A stretch of 64,000 nucleotides of DNA, from the NCBI RefSeq assembly GCF_003860585.1, contig NZ_CP034159.1, positions 1,364,001-1,428,000 of the forward strand, written 5' to 3'. Made by a program: the position numbers and the translations under genes. Under the pieces are notes generated by a model. That model did not search any database. It was not told where the DNA came from and saw only the letters and a program-made list of their open reading frames with translations. Source of the stretch: Kaistella carnis. Lineage in GTDB: Bacteria > Bacteroidota > Bacteroidia > Flavobacteriales > Weeksellaceae. Positions 1 to 9,251 of this stretch are shown one piece after another; the first letter of the stretch is position 1, and every line of letters begins with the position of its first letter.

Positions 1-982
1 GATGCGCTTCTTCTTCATTCACGATCATAAAACCATTTTCGTCGGCAAATATTTCCATCATTTCCCGCGATTCCACCACAATGTGATTGATGACTATGCT
101 CAAATTTTTATGGGTCAGTTTATGAAGAACCGTTTTTTGACGGGTAATAAAAGCATTCCATTCTTTCGGAACTTCAATGGGAAACTCGTATAATTTCTTC
201 CAGATAAAGTCATCGCCCCGCTGTTTAATGAGAAATTCACCCTCAAATTCTACAAAAGAATACTGAAGTGCTAAATCGGTGGGTTTCGTTTTCTTAGTTT
301 TTACGGGAAAATCCTGAATCTTGCCCAGATTAAAAGCAAGGCAATCTTCGTTTAAAGGACAATTTTCACATAAAGGATTTTTGGGTTTGCATATTTCTGA
401 GCCCAGATCCATCATGGCTTCGTTAAAAGTTCCAGCTTCATTTTCGGGCATTGCCTTTAAAGCCAGATCGGAAAAATAATCAAAAGCTTTGGATTTTGAA
501 ACGTCGAAATCATCTGCAAAAACGCGCGATAAAACCCGGTAAAAATTCCCATCTACGGCCGGGATTTTTTTTCCGAAGCAGATACTTGAAATGGCAGCGG
601 CGGTATATTTGCCCACACCCTTCAACCTCAAAATATCATCATATTCCTGCGGAAACACTCCTTTATATTCAGTCATAATTTGATGCGCTGCTTTGTGAAG
701 ATTTAAGGCCCGGGAATAATAGCCCAAACCTTTCCAGTAAAGCAGCACTTCATCATTTTCAGCAGCAGCTAATGTTTTTAGATCGGGAAACCTTTGGATA
801 AAATTATTGTAATGATTTAAACCCTGTTCAATTCGGGTTTGCTGAAAAATAATTTCGCAAATCCAAATCTTATATGGATCGCTGGTTTTTCTAAAGGGTA
901 AATCTCTGCCATGGATTTTGTACCAATCCAGTAATTTCCTACCAACATGAAGAAAATCAGCATTTTGTTTTTTTGTTTTCAA
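1..982 (-). CDS. mutY: A/G-specific adenine glycosylase MutY, 3' end outside window
   Basis: Adenine DNA glycosylase of base-excision repair, removing A paired with 8-oxoguanine. About 327 codons are visible and the 3' end runs off the window. Seen: a QQTRIEQG loop near residue 50 preceded by the expected Glu, a helix-hairpin-helix (GVGKYTAAA) and catalytic-loop Asp (VPAVDGNFYRVL) near residues 120-150, and the iron-sulfur motif C-x6-C-x2-C-x5-C near 200-217. No ATG lies in frame upstream of the conserved block; the only candidate after the upstream stop is TTG at 982, so the start is TTG or uncertain. This start overlaps the divergent hup promoter. The family assignment is firm. Confidence 0.9.
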   Translation of the reverse strand, partial: MKTKKQNADFLHVGRKLLDWYKIHGRDLPFRKTSDPYKIWICEIIFQQTRIEQGLNHYNNFIQRFPDLKTLAAAENDEVLLYWKGLGYYSRALNLHKAAHQIMTEYKGVFPQEYDDILRLKGVGKYTAAAISSICFGKKIPAVDGNFYRVLSRVFADDFDVSKSKAFDYFSDLALKAMPENEAGTFNEAMMDLGSEICKPKNPLCENCPLNEDCLAFNLGKIQDFPVKTKKTKPTDLALQYSFVEFEGEFLIKQRGDDFIWKKLYEFPIEVPKEWNAFITRQKTVLHKLTHKNLSIVINHIVVESREMMEIFADENGFMIVNEEEAH

Positions 983-1000
983 AAATAGTTATTATATTTG
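972..1000 (+). promoter_or_regulatory. Bacteroidota-type promoter of the HU gene
   Basis: TTTG at 972-975, a 17-bp spacer, then TATATTTG at 993-1000. This fits the Bacteroidota -33 TTTG / -7 TAnnTTTG pattern and leaves a leader of about 25 bases before the HU start. The same bases hold the start region of mutY on the other strand. Confidence 0.75.
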
Positions 1001-1029
1001 CACACCAAAAATATAAATAAATAAAGGAA

Positions 1030-1320
1030 ATGACAAAGGCGGAATTGGTGAATACCATCTCAAATAAATTGGGAACTGAAAAGAATGAAACACAGAAAGT
1101 TATAGAAGCTTTTATGCAGGAGATCAGAACATCAATGTACAATGGAGACAATGTTTACTTAAGAGGTTTCGGTTCATTCATTATTAAGACCAGAGCTGCA
1201 AAAACGGGAAGAAATATTTCAAAAAATACTGCAATTGAAATTCCTGCTCATAATATTCCTGCTTTCAAACCTTCGAAAACCTTCGTAGAGAAAGTAAAAA
1301 CTAAAGTAGCAGTAAAATAA
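1030..1320 (+). CDS. hup: HU/IHF-family DNA-binding protein
   Basis: A 96-residue nucleoid protein of the HU/IHF family, which binds and bends DNA as a dimer. Seen: the N-terminal dimerisation helices (MTKAELVNTISNKLG), the GFGSF turn near residue 48 and the DNA-binding arm with GRNISKNTAIEIPA around 59-73, where HU normally has GRNPxTG; the family's arm-tip proline is replaced by Ile. The length is typical of HU. It is preceded by a good Bacteroidota promoter and a purine-rich stretch (AAAGGAA) just before ATG. The gene order HU, small basic protein, RNase G is, to my knowledge, common in Flavobacteriia. Confidence 0.93.
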   Translation: MTKAELVNTISNKLGTEKNETQKVIEAFMQEIRTSMYNGDNVYLRGFGSFIIKTRAAKTGRNISKNTAIEIPAHNIPAFKPSKTFVEKVKTKVAVK

Positions 1321-1373
1321 TTAAATTAATTAACTCAAGAAAAATATACGTTACAAACCAAAAAATTTAAATT

Positions 1374-1463
1374 ATGCCAAGCGGAAAGAAAAGAAAGAGA
1401 CACAAGGTTGCAACTCACAAAAGAAAGAAAAGAAGAAGAGCAAACAGACACAAGAAAAAATAA
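1374..1463 (+). CDS. 29-residue highly basic protein, possibly ribosomal
   Basis: A short open frame of 29 codons beginning MPSGKKRKRHKVATHKRK and ending RRANRHKKK before TAA. About two thirds of the residues are Lys, Arg or His and none is acidic. Such composition is typical of very small ribosomal proteins (the bTHX type, or the extra small proteins found in Bacteroidota ribosomes). It lies 53 bases after the HU gene and 225 bases before rng. I recognise the protein as a recurrent companion of these two genes, but I cannot assign it to a named ribosomal protein from sequence alone. Confidence 0.75.
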   Translation: MPSGKKRKRHKVATHKRKKRRRANRHKKK

Positions 1464-1688
1464 TCTCTTTGCGATTTACAATATAACAATATAGTTGGTG
1501 TTTTTATATGTTTAAAACTTCACCAGCTATATTTTTGTTTTTAATGAAGTTGAAAAATTGGTCCTGATCATGATACTTAAAGCATGATGACCATTTTAAA
1601 CAAAGCATAGAAACTATAAAAAAATGGGCCGATTAAGATGTTTCTCACAAGAAGAGAAATTTACCATCCTTAATCCCCAAACTAAAGA

Positions 1689-3251
1689 ATGAAGAAAGAA
1701 CTGATAATATCACATGAAGGTGAGCAATCTAAAATTGCCCTGCTCGAAGACGGCCGTCTTTTTGAACTCCATGAACAGGAGGACAAAAGCGACTTCGTGG
1801 TAGGCGATTTATTTATCGGTAAAGTAAAAAAACTCGCACCCAACCTGAATGCTGCTTTTGTCAGCATTGGGTACGAAAAAGATGCCTTTCTGCACTATCA
1901 GGATTTAGGTCCTCAATTTCTGACCTACAAAAAATTTCTACAGGACACGGTTTCCAAAAAACAACAGAACTCTTCTCTCAAAAATTTCGAAATTCAAAAA
2001 GAAATTAATAAAAACGGGACCATTGATAAAGTTCTGGCGAAAGATGACAGCGTTATTCTGCAAATTACGAAAGAACCAATCTCCACAAAAGGACCACGAA
2101 TCTCAACCCAAATTTCCCTAACAGGACGGTTTTTGGTTTTAATTCCTTTTGATAAAAGTGTTTCAATTTCTAAAAAGATTGGGAACTCGGAAGAGAAAAC
2201 ACGACTGAAAACCTTAATAGAAAGCATTAAACCGGAAGGTTTTGGTGTGATTATTCGCACAGTTGCAGAAGGCAAAAAAGTCGCTGAACTCCACAATGAT
2301 ATGAATCAGCTGATTCAGAAGTGGGAAACGACTTTCAAAAACCTTCAGAAAAACAAAGTTCCGAGTAAAGTGTTGAGTGAAGAAGATAAAGCTTCCGCAA
2401 TTTTACGGGACAATTTCAATGCAGATTTCGTTTCAATTATCTGTGATGATGAGCAGATGGTTGATGACATGCGTAACTACATTGAAGTCATTGCACCGGA
2501 ACGAAAAAATATCGTGCAATTCTACGACAAACCTATTCCTTTGATGGAATATTATAACGTAGAAAAACAACTCAAACAAAGTTTCGGCAAACACGTCAAC
2601 ATTCCAAGTTCCAAAGGAGCTTATCTCGTCATCGAACACACCGAAGCACTTCACGTGATCGATGTGAATTCGGGGAATAATCTTTCTTCAGGCGCAGGTT
2701 CCAGCAACAAAGAACACGCACTGACGGTGAATAAAATGGCAGCAACTGAAATCGCTCGACAGCTTAGACTTCGCGATATGGGAGGAATTATCGTCGTGGA
2801 TTTCATTGACATGATCAATGCCGACCACCGACGAGATCTGTACGAACATTTTAAAGAAGAAATGAGTCGTGACAAGGCCAGACATAAAATTCTGCCGCCA
2901 AGTAAATTTGGTTTGATCCAATTGACTCGACAAAGAACCCGTCCGGAAAAAGTAATTAAAACGCAGGAAGACAATCCAAACATCGATGGTGAAATCCTGG
3001 CGCCGATCGTGGTGGTTGAAAGAATGGAGGAAGTCATCAGAACCCTAATACAAACTGAAAAAGGAAAACTTTTCCTACACGTGCACCCCTTTGTAGAAGC
3101 TTATTTGACAAAAGGTCTTATGAGTATTCAAACAAAATGGTACTTAAAATACAAAAAATGGGTCACCATCATCCCCAGAGATTCCTTTAAATATCTGGAA
3201 TACAAACTGATTAATTCTAAAAAAGAAGAATTAATGAGTTACTCAAATTAA
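1689..3251 (+). CDS. rng: Ribonuclease G/E family endoribonuclease
   Basis: A 520-residue RNase G/E-type single-strand endoribonuclease, expected in rRNA maturation and mRNA decay in the cytoplasm. An S1-like RNA-binding domain occupies about residues 35-130 (DLFIGKVKKL, AAFVSIG). The DNase I-like catalytic core carries the metal-binding aspartates in HVIDVNSG (D325) and VVDFIDM (D371/D374). The Zn-link motif CPxCxG of E. coli RNase E/G is not present after LTRQRTRPE; I believe this is usual for the Bacteroidota form. There is no long C-terminal degradosome scaffold. A strong intrinsic terminator follows the gene. Confidence 0.93.
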   Translation: MKKELIISHEGEQSKIALLEDGRLFELHEQEDKSDFVVGDLFIGKVKKLAPNLNAAFVSIGYEKDAFLHYQDLGPQFLTYKKFLQDTVSKKQQNSSLKNFEIQKEINKNGTIDKVLAKDDSVILQITKEPISTKGPRISTQISLTGRFLVLIPFDKSVSISKKIGNSEEKTRLKTLIESIKPEGFGVIIRTVAEGKKVAELHNDMNQLIQKWETTFKNLQKNKVPSKVLSEEDKASAILRDNFNADFVSIICDDEQMVDDMRNYIEVIAPERKNIVQFYDKPIPLMEYYNVEKQLKQSFGKHVNIPSSKGAYLVIEHTEALHVIDVNSGNNLSSGAGSSNKEHALTVNKMAATEIARQLRLRDMGGIIVVDFIDMINADHRRDLYEHFKEEMSRDKARHKILPPSKFGLIQLTRQRTRPEKVIKTQEDNPNIDGEILAPIVVVERMEEVIRTLIQTEKGKLFLHVHPFVEAYLTKGLMSIQTKWYLKYKKWVTIIPRDSFKYLEYKLINSKKEELMSYSN

Positions 3252-3295
3252 AAGGTTCCAAAAACCGATAAAAAAAATTGCTCACTTCAAAAAAG

Positions 3296-3327
3296 AAACT
3301 CCTGACTCAGTCGGGAGTTTTTTTTTC
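3296..3327 (+). terminator. Intrinsic terminator of rng
   Basis: Stem CTCCTGAC / GTCGGGAG with loop TCA, followed by at least nine T residues. It ends rng transcription and isolates it from the inserted IS982. Confidence 0.9.
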
Positions 3328-3347
3328 GATTGGATGCGGAAATTTGC

Positions 3348-4347
3348 TATCTTTAACCTGTTGTGCATTTAGAAATTGAAAGGAAAAAAGATTGTCCATT
3401 TGATTAAAAAATCGTATATTTAATTGATTACCAAGTCATTTAAATACATGAACAATCTCATTCAAAACTACGAAATTATTTTAAAAGAATTGACAGCAAC
3501 CTGTAAACATATTAAGTCAAATAAGCAGATCAGACTCCCGAAAATGTCTGACTTGGAACTTGTGGCACTTAATATTACCGCTGAATACATGTCCATTAAC
3601 TCTGAATTACAGTTGTTTAGATGTATTTCGGGAACCGATTTGGATGGGAAGATCGAGAGGAGCGTCTACAATAAAAGAAGGAGGAGGCTTTTTCCATATA
3701 TTGAAAAAATAAGGGAGACCTTAAGCGGTAAATTTTCTGATTTCAGCGATGTCTTCATTGTTGATTCAACACCGATTGAAATATGTAAATTCAGTCGTGC
3801 AAACCGTTCGGCAATTTGTTCCACAGATGATATCAAACCTTCGTTTGGATATTGTGCCGCGCAGAAGTCAAGGTATTTTGGCTATAAACTTCATGCGGTT
3901 TGTGACAAGAATGGAATCTTTCACTCTTTTGATTTCACCCCTGCAAATGTTCATGATGTAAATTACCTCAAGGATATTAAGGAAAACTTTAAAAACTGTT
4001 TATTGATCGGGGACAGAGGATATATCAGTAAAAAATTTCAAGTAGATTTATTCAACTATTCCAAGATAAATCTTTCGGTCCCGATGAGGAAAAACCAGCA
4101 TGGTTTTGTAGAGTTTTCAAGGACAAAATCAAACATAAGGAAACGGATTGAAACCAATATATCGCAACTATGCGGCCAGTTTACAATAAACGTGAACTTT
4201 GCAAAAACCTTTCAAGGTTTGGCGACAAGGATAGTGTCGAAAATAACTTCTTTTACGATGATTCAATACCTCAATTTTTTCGTCTTCAAAAGAAGTTTGA
4301 ATAAACTAAAAGTTAATTTGTGCTAAATGCACAACAGGTTATCTTTA
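3348..4347. mobile_element. IS982-family insertion sequence with 8-bp target duplication
   Basis: The element runs from 3356 to 4339 (984 bp). The ends are perfect 17-bp inverted repeats, ACCTGTTGTGCATTTAG and CTAAATGCACAACAGGT. It is flanked by an exact 8-bp direct repeat TATCTTTA (3348-3355 and 4340-4347), which is the target-site duplication. Perfect repeats and an intact transposase imply a recent insertion. The duplicated octamer has the form of a Bacteroidota -7 element, so the target was probably the promoter of the gene at 4369. Confidence 0.93.
3424..4326 (+). CDS. IS982-family DDE transposase
   Basis: A 300-residue transposase. The DDE triad is visible: Asp in FIVDSTPIE near residue 115, Asp in LLIGDRGYIS near 197, and Glu in IRKRIETNISQ near 239. 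The spacing and the YFGYKLHAVCD block fit IS982. Translation may begin at the listed codon or at the Met ten residues later. The stop codon lies inside the right inverted repeat, as is common in compact insertion sequences. The frame is uninterrupted, so the element may be active. Confidence 0.92.
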   Translation: MITKSFKYMNNLIQNYEIILKELTATCKHIKSNKQIRLPKMSDLELVALNITAEYMSINSELQLFRCISGTDLDGKIERSVYNKRRRRLFPYIEKIRETLSGKFSDFSDVFIVDSTPIEICKFSRANRSAICSTDDIKPSFGYCAAQKSRYFGYKLHAVCDKNGIFHSFDFTPANVHDVNYLKDIKENFKNCLLIGDRGYISKKFQVDLFNYSKINLSVPMRKNQHGFVEFSRTKSNIRKRIETNISQLCGQFTINVNFAKTFQGLATRIVSKITSFTMIQYLNFFVFKRSLNKLKVNLC

Positions 4348-4368
4348 ATAATCTAAACAAAAATTCCT

Positions 4369-4911
4369 ATGAAAATCAAATTAGCATTTTTAACCGTCTT
4401 GCTTTCCTCCAGCGCGGTTTTCGGACAACAGTTCGAAAAATTACTGCATTCCAAAAAAAATGCGCCGACCTACATCGTGAATAAAAATACCATTGTTGGT
4501 TCCGATTTTACAGACTATATTTCCGCTGAGGGAATAAAAAGTATGGACGTCATTAAACCGAAACAAACGCTGACCGATGAACACGTAAAAGACTTCCCAA
4601 ATCTTAGTCAATACGGACTTATCATTATCGAAGTGAGCGACTTTAAAATAGCGACCAAAACGCAATCTGAAATCCGTTCATTTTTTGGTGCAGATGCAAA
4701 TACAAAGATCTATGTTGATGGCTATCTATTAAAAAAATCGGATTATAAAATAGCAGTCAAAAGCATTAAAGAAATAGAAATCATTAAACCTAATGAGCAA
4801 GATTTAAATGACGAAAAAATTATCAATATCTGGACATTGGATAAGCAAAACAGATTAGGCAATTTGAATCTGGAGCGTAGGAAATTTCAAGGGGAAAAGG
4901 GAGTGAACTAA
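4369..4911 (+). CDS. Secreted hypothetical protein
   Basis: A 180-residue protein with a clear N-terminal signal peptide (hydrophobic stretch from about residue 4 to 18, likely cleavage after VFG). The mature part is Lys- and Glu-rich, without membrane segments or a catalytic motif I recognise. The segments KIYVDGYLLKKSDY and IKEIEIIKPNEQ recall the short plug-like units of TonB-receptor-associated proteins, but this is only a resemblance. It begins 22 bases after the IS982 target duplication, so its native promoter has been split by the insertion. Confidence 0.75.
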   Translation: MKIKLAFLTVLLSSSAVFGQQFEKLLHSKKNAPTYIVNKNTIVGSDFTDYISAEGIKSMDVIKPKQTLTDEHVKDFPNLSQYGLIIIEVSDFKIATKTQSEIRSFFGADANTKIYVDGYLLKKSDYKIAVKSIKEIEIIKPNEQDLNDEKIINIWTLDKQNRLGNLNLERRKFQGEKGVN

Positions 4912-5115
4912 TGTTAACCCTTTGCTAATATGAAGAATAAGTTATGTTATTAAATTATTGTACAACGGACAAAAGCTGTAGACTTCGTTTAAAATTCACC
5001 TAAAATTTACTCACTAAAAAAGAACGAAAATGCTCTTAAGATGAAAATCACCACTAGGTAAGATGGTGGTAATTTCGTGTAAGTAACTTTTAGAAATAAG
5101 AGAAAGAGGACAAAA

Positions 5116-5583
5116 ATGGATCAAAATAAGATTGAAATCATAAATTTCGCTGAAGGACTGGAAGAACCTATCAAAACTCTGAATTACGAATGGCTTGAAA
5201 AATATTTTAAGATTGAAGAAAGTGACATACGTTCCCTTTCAAATCCTAAAGAAGAAATTATAGATAAAGGCGGATTTATTTTTTATGCTAAACTGAACAA
5301 TGAAATCGTGGGAACTTGTTCTTTGTTACAGAAAAATGACACTACTTTCGAAATAGGAAAAATGGCAGTTTCCGAAAATGCGCAAGGCCACAGAATTGGA
5401 ACATTACTTTTGGAACACTGTTTAAACTTTGCGAAAGATCACCAAATTAAAACGCTCATTCTTTACTCAAACACGCAATTGGCACCTGCGATTCACCTCT
5501 ATCGAAAATATGGTTTTTACGAAATCGAATTGCAAAAAGGATTGTATGAAAGAGCAAATATCAAAATGGAAAAACGGCTTTAA
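5116..5583 (+). CDS. GNAT-family N-acetyltransferase
   Basis: A 155-residue acetyl-CoA-dependent N-acetyltransferase. The acetyl-CoA loop is visible as AQGHRIGTLLLEH (Q-x-x-R-x-G form) near residues 95-108, after the strand FEIGKMAVS. The C-terminal IHLYRKYGFYE is the usual GNAT motif B with the Tyr that can act as general acid. It stands alone between unrelated genes, with a purine-rich ribosome site (AGAGGACAAAA) before ATG. The acceptor substrate cannot be told from sequence. Confidence 0.88.
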   Translation: MDQNKIEIINFAEGLEEPIKTLNYEWLEKYFKIEESDIRSLSNPKEEIIDKGGFIFYAKLNNEIVGTCSLLQKNDTTFEIGKMAVSENAQGHRIGTLLLEHCLNFAKDHQIKTLILYSNTQLAPAIHLYRKYGFYEIELQKGLYERANIKMEKRL

Positions 5584-5689
5584 GAAGAAAAAGTAGGGAA
5601 ACAAAACATTTTTAGAGGAAATATAAATTTTGTTGTATTCAGAATACGGTAACCACGTTGTAAGCAAAGGCTAAAAATTTTTCGAAGTA

Positions 5690-5720
5690 AAAAAAACGGC
5701 ATCTTTCGATGCCGTTTAAT
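5690..5720 (-). terminator. Intrinsic terminator of the M16 peptidase operon
   Basis: On the minus strand the stem CGGCATC / GATGCCG with loop GAAA is followed by a T run. It lies 22 bases past the stop codon of the downstream M16 gene. Confidence 0.85.
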
Positions 5721-5741
5721 CAATTATTTAAACGAGAAAAT

Positions 5742-7790
5742 TTATTTAAAATCGTCTGCGGTCGCCTTGTTTAGTTCATAAGATTGAACATCAAGCTGCA
5801 TATCCTGTCCCATTTGATTTACTTTTACGGTAAACGGAAGTTTTACTCCGTCTACTTCTTTGTAATTGGAATAATAGGTCGGAATTTCGATTTCCTGACC
5901 CTGCATTTTCTGCTTTTTAACCTCTCCTACTTTTAAACCGGTTTTCATATCGTAATAGTAGGTAGCATCTGCAGTTTTCACTGCATAAGCATCGGCTCCT
6001 TCTATTTTCTCAATTCCACCTAGCGTATAATCTTTCGAAGTCGCAAAAGTTAATTCCGGAAAAAGGTTTTTTTCTTTGGCATACGCTGCCTGCATTTCTG
6101 CGGGCATATCCATTTTATTTCCCTGTGCGGTCATCGAACCTTTGGTTCCGTCAAAGGTCATTTTCTGAAGGGTATTTCCCATCATCGAAACTTCCATATT
6201 CATTTTTCCACCCAGCGCTTGCGTGTTTTTAATACCCAGTTCCATTCCCTGCATTTTTGTCGTAGAAACAGAAGTAATAGAGGTAATTTTCGACACTTTA
6301 TCTTTGCCGCCAATAGCTGCAATGTATTTATCCGCCACACTTGCTACGGTTACGTTCGCATCAACTTTCTTTACTTCAGGTTTTGCAACAGGATTTCCGT
6401 AGGCGTCAAAATATTTTACCGGATAACCCAAGGTATCAAGTTGATCCGCAAACTGACTCGATTTCCCTGCCACAAATATTCTCATATTATTCGGCTTGAT
6501 GAAATAGTCCGACGCTTTCTGAACTTGATCAATCGTCAACGCATCCACCGATTTCAAATAATTGGTGTAGAAATCTTTTGGCAGATCCTGCGTCATTAAG
6601 TTCAAGGCAAATCGCGCCACCGTTTCAGGTCGCTCCAGTGACATAATGAAGGTACCTTTTAATTTTTCTTTCGCATTATTCAGTTCTTCCGGTTTAATGG
6701 TTTTAATACCTTTAATTTCCGTCATGAATTCTTTGATGGCTTTGTCCGTTACTTCACCACGAACATTTGCCGTTCCTCCAAAACTAGAATCGTATTTAGA
6801 GGTATCAATTGAAGTGTATGCACCGTAAGTAAATCCGTTTTTCTCCCGTAGATTCATATTCACACGGGTCTCCAAACTTCCACCACCTAAAATATAATTG
6901 GCGGTAGTCGCTGCAAAATATTGGGGATCTTTCATTTTTAGATCGTGAAGACCTCCTAATTTAATGACAGACTGTGCCGCAGTGGGAACATCAACCACAT
7001 CGATTTCAGTTTTGGCAACATTTGTAAATTTCGGTAAAGAAGGATATTTGTAATCCGATTTTTTCCAGCCATCGAAGGCGCTTTCAATCATCTTCTTCAC
7101 TTCATTAAACTTAACATCTCCAATCACGACGAGATAAGCGTTGTTCGGTGCGTACGCTTTCTTATAATAATCCTGAACATCGTTTAAAGTAATAGCTTTT
7201 AGGGTCTCCTCAGTTTCATACTCACCCATCGCCGAATTTTTGCCATAGGTCAGCACGTTGTAGACACGATTACCGATGACTTCGGCGCTTAGTTCACTGG
7301 ATTTTAAACCTGCAATTCCTCTTTCTTTAGATTTATTCAACTCCTCGTTAGAGAATTTTGCATCGGTAATTCCAGCTGCAAAAAGATTTAAAATTTCCGG
7401 GTAATATTTCGAAAGCGTGTTGGCGCTCGCTCCATTTCCCCCATAGTTAATGGAAGCTCCCAGGAAATCTACTTTCCTGTTAAACTCGTCTTTAGATATT
7501 TTTGAAGTTCCGCTTCCCAAAAGGTCAGCCATAATGCTGCTAACACCGGCTTTACTCCCCTCCACCATTGGGGGACGGTCAAAAGATAACGTGGTATTTA
7601 CGCGCGGAAGTTTGTGATCTTCTACCACCATCACCGTTAAACCATTTTTCAGTTTAAAAGTTTGGGGTGTCGCAATATTTACCGTTGGTGTTGGTCCCGG
7701 TTTTGGCATTTGGTTAAGATCGATAACCTGTGCACTCATAAAGCCAGAAATAAAAAATACGGCGGCGATACTATATAATGATTTTTTCAT
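5742..7790 (-). CDS. M16-family peptidase-like subunit, catalytically inactive, with extra C-terminal domain
   Basis: A 682-residue secreted protein with a signal peptide (cleavage likely after FMSA). Residues of about 40-470 have the two-lobed M16 (pitrilysin/insulinase) fold, but the zinc motif HxxEH is missing: the matching place reads MADLLGSGT. It therefore resembles the non-catalytic partner of two-subunit M16B peptidases. Residues of about 480-682 form a beta-rich extension containing KYIAAIGGKDKVSKITSI, of the type seen in lipoprotein-carrier-like proteins. It is the second gene of an operon, six bases after the active subunit gene. Confidence 0.88.
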   Translation of the reverse strand: MKKSLYSIAAVFFISGFMSAQVIDLNQMPKPGPTPTVNIATPQTFKLKNGLTVMVVEDHKLPRVNTTLSFDRPPMVEGSKAGVSSIMADLLGSGTSKISKDEFNRKVDFLGASINYGGNGASANTLSKYYPEILNLFAAGITDAKFSNEELNKSKERGIAGLKSSELSAEVIGNRVYNVLTYGKNSAMGEYETEETLKAITLNDVQDYYKKAYAPNNAYLVVIGDVKFNEVKKMIESAFDGWKKSDYKYPSLPKFTNVAKTEIDVVDVPTAAQSVIKLGGLHDLKMKDPQYFAATTANYILGGGSLETRVNMNLREKNGFTYGAYTSIDTSKYDSSFGGTANVRGEVTDKAIKEFMTEIKGIKTIKPEELNNAKEKLKGTFIMSLERPETVARFALNLMTQDLPKDFYTNYLKSVDALTIDQVQKASDYFIKPNNMRIFVAGKSSQFADQLDTLGYPVKYFDAYGNPVAKPEVKKVDANVTVASVADKYIAAIGGKDKVSKITSITSVSTTKMQGMELGIKNTQALGGKMNMEVSMMGNTLQKMTFDGTKGSMTAQGNKMDMPAEMQAAYAKEKNLFPELTFATSKDYTLGGIEKIEGADAYAVKTADATYYYDMKTGLKVGEVKKQKMQGQEIEIPTYYSNYKEVDGVKLPFTVKVNQMGQDMQLDVQSYELNKATADDFK

Positions 7791-7796
7791 TTTCGA

Positions 7797-9110
7797 TTAT
7801 TTTTTTTCTGGTAAATAATTAATAATAACTCTTTGGTTACTGTTCAGATATTTTTTTGCAACCTCGCGGATATCTTCACGCGTGATGTTACGGTAGATCT
7901 CAATTTCTTTATTTATCAAATTGGCATCGCCCTGTAAAACGTGATAGGTCGCCAATGAACTGGCAATTCCCTGAATACTTGAATTCGCATTAACAAACTG
8001 ATTCTCGAACTGGTTTTGCAGTTTCTGAAAATCTTCTTCACTTATCAATGTGGTCTGTAGTTTTTTCACCTCTGCATCAATGTCTGCTCTCAGCGTAGCT
8101 TCAGTCGTTTCTCCCAAAGGAATCGCAAAGAATGCAAATACACTGTAATCCTCTTCACCTAAATTAATGGCCTGAACCTGCAATGCTTTTTTATCCTGAT
8201 CAACCAATTTTTTATAAAGCACAGATGATTTACCGTTACTTAGATAAGAAGAAAGCATATCTAAAACTTTAGAATCCCGGGTTTTATCACTTGGCGTTCT
8301 ATAGGTATAAAGATAAGCCGGCAGCTGAATATTCGGATCCGTAAAAGTCATTACCGTTTCCTTTGTGATGGGATCTTCCTGTGGTAAATTTCTTACAATC
8401 GGCGCTCCTTTCGGGATGCTAGCAAAATAGGTATCAATTAATTTCTTGGTTTCCTCCTTTTTGAAATCTCCGGCTACAACCAAAGTTGCGTTGTTTGGAA
8501 CGTAATATTTTTTAAAGAACGCTAAAAATTCTTCCAGCTTGGCAGAATCTAAATCTTCCATTTCACCAATGGTGGTGTTTTTGTAAGGGTGTTTTTTGAA
8601 CAGACCTGTTTTAATGGCTTTCATAATATTACCGTAAGGCTGATTATCAACGCGCAGTCTTTTCTCTTCTTTCACCACCTCATTTTGCGTATCAACTCCA
8701 ATTTGATTGATCACAGGATGTCTCAAACGTTCAGATTCCATCCATAAACCAAGCTGAAGATTATTGGACGGGAAAGTTTCGTAATAATACGTACGGTCAT
8801 CGGTCGTATTGGCGTTGTTGGTACCGCCATTTGCGCCCACAATTTTCATCCATTCTCCACGTTTGATGTTTGGTGTTCCTTCGAAAAGCAAATGCTCAAA
8901 AAAATGTGCAAAACCTGTTCTGTTTGCGATTTCATCTTTAGCACCTACGTGATACATCACCGCGGTAGTCACCACCGGTGCCTTATTATCCTGATGCAGA
9001 ATTACATGCATGCCGTTCGGCAAATCATATTCTTCAAATTTAATTTCCTGAGCCTGTGACAAAACTCCCAAAAGCAGAAGGCCAAAAGCTGAAAAAGATT
9101 TTTTTATCAT
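7797..9110 (-). CDS. M16-family zinc metallopeptidase, catalytic subunit
   Basis: A 437-residue exported zinc peptidase (signal peptide at residues 1-20, cleavage near SQA). The inverted zinc motif HFFEHLLFEGT near residue 67 gives H-x-x-E-H, and the distal Glu is expected in NEVVKEEKRLR near 145. It is probably periplasmic and degrades or processes peptides together with the inactive M16 protein encoded immediately downstream. The pair and the order active-inactive are typical of M16B heterodimers. The start is supported by the signal peptide. Confidence 0.92.
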   Translation of the reverse strand: MIKKSFSAFGLLLLGVLSQAQEIKFEEYDLPNGMHVILHQDNKAPVVTTAVMYHVGAKDEIANRTGFAHFFEHLLFEGTPNIKRGEWMKIVGANGGTNNANTTDDRTYYYETFPSNNLQLGLWMESERLRHPVINQIGVDTQNEVVKEEKRLRVDNQPYGNIMKAIKTGLFKKHPYKNTTIGEMEDLDSAKLEEFLAFFKKYYVPNNATLVVAGDFKKEETKKLIDTYFASIPKGAPIVRNLPQEDPITKETVMTFTDPNIQLPAYLYTYRTPSDKTRDSKVLDMLSSYLSNGKSSVLYKKLVDQDKKALQVQAINLGEEDYSVFAFFAIPLGETTEATLRADIDAEVKKLQTTLISEEDFQKLQNQFENQFVNANSSIQGIASSLATYHVLQGDANLINKEIEIYRNITREDIREVAKKYLNSNQRVIINYLPEKK

Positions 9111-9251
9111 AATTTTATATTAATTCTATGGTCAATAAGTAGCAAAATTCCTGTAAAAGTTACAGAATCCTAAAAATTTTGTCAGATTTTAAGAAATATG
9201 TCACTTCATGTCTTAAATTCTTCATCCGGGCACCTTTTATTGAGTTGATTT

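Noticed and set aside
2651..3037. Open frame of 128 codons on the minus strand inside rng
   Set aside because: It is the complement of a conserved catalytic region of RNase G, and its translation has no protein-like features.
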